A stretch of 64,000 nt of DNA, taken from NCBI GenBank assembly GCA_964634795.1, contig CAZWLL010000001.1, positions 46,603 to 110,602 on the forward strand, written 5' to 3'. Position 1 is the first letter of the stretch; the number at the start of each line of letters is the position of its first letter. This DNA is from UMGS1696 sp964634795 (GTDB lineage: Bacteria > Bacillota > Clostridia > Oscillospirales > CAG-272). The notes under the pieces are model-generated. The model had not been told where the DNA came from, searched no databases, and saw only the letters and a program-made list of their open reading frames with translations. This document shows positions 62,234 through 64,000 of the stretch, piece after piece. The translations under genes and the position numbers were made by a program.

Positions 62234-62246
62234 CCGCAATCTGCGG
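62234..62246 (-). terminator. Short terminator after rpsR
   Basis: CCGCA-GAT-TGCGG hairpin followed by TTTTAAG on the minus strand, 24 bases after the rpsR stop. Short stem, so termination may be partial. Confidence 0.55.
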
Positions 62247-62269
62247 AATATAAAAGTGTGTCCCTACGA

Positions 62270-62587
62270 TTAGTCGGCAACGTAAGGAAGGAGAGCAACG
62301 TGACGGGCACGCTTGATAGCAACAGTGAGCTGTCTCTGATGCTTAGCGCAGGTGCCTGAAATTCTTCTGGGAAGAATCTTACCTCTTTCGGGTGCAATGC
62401 ACTTTCTGAGTCTTACTGTATCCTTATAGTCAATGTAATCAATGTTTTCTGCGCAGAACAGGCAAACTTTCTTTCTTCTGTTGTTTCTGTTCTGTCTGTT
62501 GTATCTCTGCTGAGGAGCGGCATCTGTCTTTTCCGCAGTCGCGGGTGCGATTTCTTCAGCAACAACTTCATTCTTTTCTGTATCCAT
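62270..62587 (-). CDS. rpsR: 30S ribosomal protein S18
   Basis: A 105-residue S18. The conserved core starts near KKVCLFCAENIDYIDYKD and includes RGKILPRRISGTCAKHQRQLTVAIKRARHVALLPY. The Cys pattern (CLFC, later C) suggests a zinc-binding form. An N-terminal extension of about 38 residues, first acidic then rich in Asn, Arg and Gln, makes it longer than the usual 75-80 residues. GGAGG lies 11 bases before the ATG. Third gene of rpsF-ssb-rpsR. Confidence 0.96.
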   Translation of the reverse strand: MDTEKNEVVAEEIAPATAEKTDAAPQQRYNRQNRNNRRKKVCLFCAENIDYIDYKDTVRLRKCIAPERGKILPRRISGTCAKHQRQLTVAIKRARHVALLPYVAD

Positions 62588-62624
62588 CTTACTTAAATCC
62601 TCCTGTTAAATTAAATGAATTACT

Positions 62625-63131
62625 TTAGAACGGTAATTCCTCGTCATCTGATATCTCTTCAAATTTCGGTGCTGTCTGATTTTGGAATCCGACATTCTGG
62701 TTGCCGGAATAAGCACCGTATCCGTCAGGCACATATGAGGATGTCTGATTCTGTGCATACATAGCGGATGCCTGCTGCACAGCCATCGGACTTTCGCTTT
62801 TAGCATCAACAAAGTATGCTTCATCGGCAACGATTTCGGTAGCATAGCGCTTCTGTCCCTGCTGGTCAGTCCATGTTCTGGTCTGTATGGAGCCTACAAC
62901 ACATATTGAGCTTGCTTTTCTGAAATATCTTGTGATGAATTCCGCAGTCTGACGCCAAGCGGTTACATTAAAGAAATCAGCTTGTGCTTCCTCACCTGCT
63001 TTTCCTCCGAATCGTCTGTTTACGGCTACGGTAAACGATGTAACGGAAATTCCGGACGGTGTAGTTTTAAGTTCGGGATCTGCCGTCAGACGTCCTCCGA
63101 GGATTACCTTGTTAAAATTAAAATTAGCCAT
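62625..63131 (-). CDS. ssb: Single-stranded DNA-binding protein
   Basis: A 168-residue SSB with an OB-fold in residues 1-105 (NKVILGGRLTADPELKTTPSG, then FFNVTAWRQTAEF), a flexible Gln/Asn/Ser/Tyr-rich linker, and the acidic C-terminal tip DEELPF that recruits partner proteins. GAGGTG lies five bases before the ATG. Location between rpsF and rpsR is standard in Firmicutes. Confidence 0.97.
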   Translation of the reverse strand: MANFNFNKVILGGRLTADPELKTTPSGISVTSFTVAVNRRFGGKAGEEAQADFFNVTAWRQTAEFITRYFRKASSICVVGSIQTRTWTDQQGQKRYATEIVADEAYFVDAKSESPMAVQQASAMYAQNQTSSYVPDGYGAYSGNQNVGFQNQTAPKFEEISDDEELPF

Positions 63132-63163
63132 GTTTTCACCTCAAGTTAAGGACGGCGAATCAG

Positions 63164-63496
63164 TTACGCTTCAACCTTTTCTGCCTTTTTGGATGCTTTC
63201 TTTTCTTCGTGGCGAATCACGATTGAACGGAGAATACCTTCTGTAATGCCGAAAATTCTTTCGAGCTCAACAGGAAGTGTGCCTTCGCTCTTGAAGGTGA
63301 TCAGTGTGTAATATCCTTCGGTCTTATCGTTGATCGGATACGCAAGCTTGCGTGCGCCCCATTCGTTTACCTCAACGATTTCACCATTGTCCGAAATAAG
63401 CTTCTTAAACTTTTCAACAAGCGCTTTAGTAGCTTCTTCGGTCAGATCAGGATCAATTACAAAGAGGGTTTCGTAAGAATTAATGATCTTTTCCAT
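63164..63496 (-). CDS. rpsF: 30S ribosomal protein S6
   Basis: A 110-residue S6 starting with NSYETLFVIDPDLTEE and containing EWGARKLAYPINDKTEGYY near residues 45-63, then VIRHEEKKASKKAE at the C-terminus. GGAGG lies eight bases before the ATG. First gene of the operon; downstream of a consensus promoter and a leader hairpin that may bind the S6:S18 complex. Confidence 0.97.
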   Translation of the reverse strand: MEKIINSYETLFVIDPDLTEEATKALVEKFKKLISDNGEIVEVNEWGARKLAYPINDKTEGYYTLITFKSEGTLPVELERIFGITEGILRSIVIRHEEKKASKKAEKVEA

Positions 63497-63522
63497 GTTT
63501 TATACCTCCCTATGGACTTCAG

Positions 63523-63546
63523 ACCGTCGATCGATCATTCGACGGT
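63523..63546 (-). promoter_or_regulatory. rpsF leader hairpin, candidate S6:S18 autoregulatory site
   Basis: Perfect 8-bp stem ACCGTCGA/TCGACGGT with an 8-base loop, just upstream of the rpsF Shine-Dalgarno. S6:S18 leaders with a CCG element are known in this position in Firmicutes; match to the full consensus not verified. Confidence 0.5.
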
Positions 63547-63587
63547 AGAGAGACAGGCTTATAAATAATTTGCCCGTTCAATTTCTC

Positions 63588-63616
63588 ATTATACCATTTT
63601 ACTTTTCATTTGTCAA
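63588..63616 (-). promoter_or_regulatory. Consensus sigma-A promoter of rpsF-ssb-rpsR
   Basis: Minus strand TTGACA (63616-63611), 17-base spacer, TATAAT (63593-63588): a perfect consensus match. Confidence 0.92.
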
Positions 63617-63649
63617 TGGATTTAATGTATTTTATTTATGTAAATTCAA

Positions 63650-63677
63650 AAAAGCTCGGCTGAAAAACCGAGCTTTT
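63650..63677 (-). terminator. Terminator after the right-end solute-binding protein gene
   Basis: Perfect 10-bp stem (63677-63668 with 63659-63650) with an 8-base loop and six T residues on the minus strand. Confidence 0.85.
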
Positions 63678-63689
63678 AAATTCAAATTA

Positions 63690-64000
63690 TCAGTCGCCGA
63701 AATACAAATCGTTCAGCTTATTCTCAATTGACTTCTGAAGCACTTTTTCTTTGGATTTGTACTTTGATGCAAGGTCTGTTTCGTTATCCTTAAGCATATC
63801 TCTGATAAGATAGCACATTCTCGCGAAGTAGGATTCACCGAACTGATATGAGAAGTCGAAGTTACGGCCTGCGACGATTATATCAACCATTTCTGCGGTT
63901 TCGGATTCCGATGAGTACTTTCCTTTAAGTGCGGTATCATAATACTCGGGATATACTGTCTTATAGCTTTCTGCCGAAAGAGCTTCGAAAATCGTACCGA
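63690..64000 (-). CDS. Extracellular solute-binding protein, C-terminal part (5' end outside window)
   Basis: The frame is open to the right window edge, giving at least 103 codons before the stop at 63690; the internal ATG at 63890 is not the real start. The visible end reads EALSAESYKTVYPEYYDTAL, then KGKYSSESETAEMVDII and a FGESYFARM segment, which resembles the C-terminal lobe of large Clostridial ABC sugar-binding lipoproteins with a YPxYYxxALKGKY motif. The signal peptide is outside the window. No transporter genes are seen next to it on this side. It ends in a strong terminator, so it is not co-transcribed with rpsF. Confidence 0.7.
   Translation of the reverse strand, partial: GTIFEALSAESYKTVYPEYYDTALKGKYSSESETAEMVDIIVAGRNFDFSYQFGESYFARMCYLIRDMLKDNETDLASKYKSKEKVLQKSIENKLNDLYFGD

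Noticed and set aside
1..64000. Mobile elements, prophage, toxin-antitoxin or defence islands
   Set aside because: No transposase, integrase, phage structural, restriction, CRISPR-associated or toxin genes were recognised; gene order and composition look like stable core chromosome.

Overview
The window looks like a chromosomal core region of a member of Bacillota, class Clostridia, probably an Oscillospiraceae/Ruminococcaceae-type gut anaerobe. Evidence: a PolC-type replicative polymerase, the CtsR-McsA-McsB stress module, RNA-dependent UppS/Frr/PyrH/Tsf/RpsB and dgt-dnaG-rpoD gene orders typical of Firmicutes, strong AGGAGG-type ribosome binding sites, sigma-A promoters with 17-base spacers, and moderately AT-rich DNA. 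No rRNA, tRNA, insertion sequence, prophage or CRISPR array was seen. Taxonomy below class is inference.

Layout, left to right. 1-1000: tail of a membrane protein and trmO (+). 1062-3900: an operon (-) of two unrecognised polytopic membrane proteins and a glycerophosphodiester phosphodiesterase. 4024-6789: secA (-), with an unusual hairpin between its Shine-Dalgarno sequence and start codon. 7015-10823: trmL (+), cardiolipin synthase (-) and a DUF1846 protein (+). 10946-18618: a seven-gene minus-strand run that starts with L-rhamnose catabolism (TIM-barrel isomerase, rhaB, rhaA), continues into two lipoproteins (a CapA-like protein that seems to have lost its catalytic residues, and a cell-wall amidase), and ends with an AEC transporter and a SIS-domain sugar-phosphate enzyme. 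18823-24476: phoH-ybeY-era-recO and mutS2 (-). 24841-27685: a small four-cysteine protein, prfB, a SpoU-type RNA methyltransferase and a LOG-family protein (+). 27701-31306: fliB-like gene and the ctsR-mcsA-mcsB operon (-) with a CtsR operator overlapping the -35 box. 31515-39403: GH92 alpha-mannosidase, an LtaS-like phosphoglycerol transferase, and a two-gene heterodimeric ABC exporter (+).

39506-52166 is housekeeping on the minus strand: rpsB-tsf, pyrH-frr, then uppS-cdsA-dxr-rseP-ispG-polC, joining translation, isoprenoid and phospholipid precursor synthesis, and replication. 52577-54283 is an orphan solute-binding lipoprotein. 54558-59674 is dgt-dnaG followed by two tandem primary-type sigma factor genes that differ mainly at the N-terminus. 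59782-63496 holds an IMPACT-family protein, hflX, rpmE and rpsF-ssb-rpsR; the window ends inside another solute-binding protein gene.

No single obviously new multi-gene system stands out. The best candidates for something undescribed are the tandem RpoD pair, the CapA-like pseudoenzyme inside the rhamnose/envelope operon, the membrane-protein pair with GDPD, the small Cys4 protein ahead of prfB, the SD-bridging hairpin of secA, and the apparently non-canonical start of rseP.
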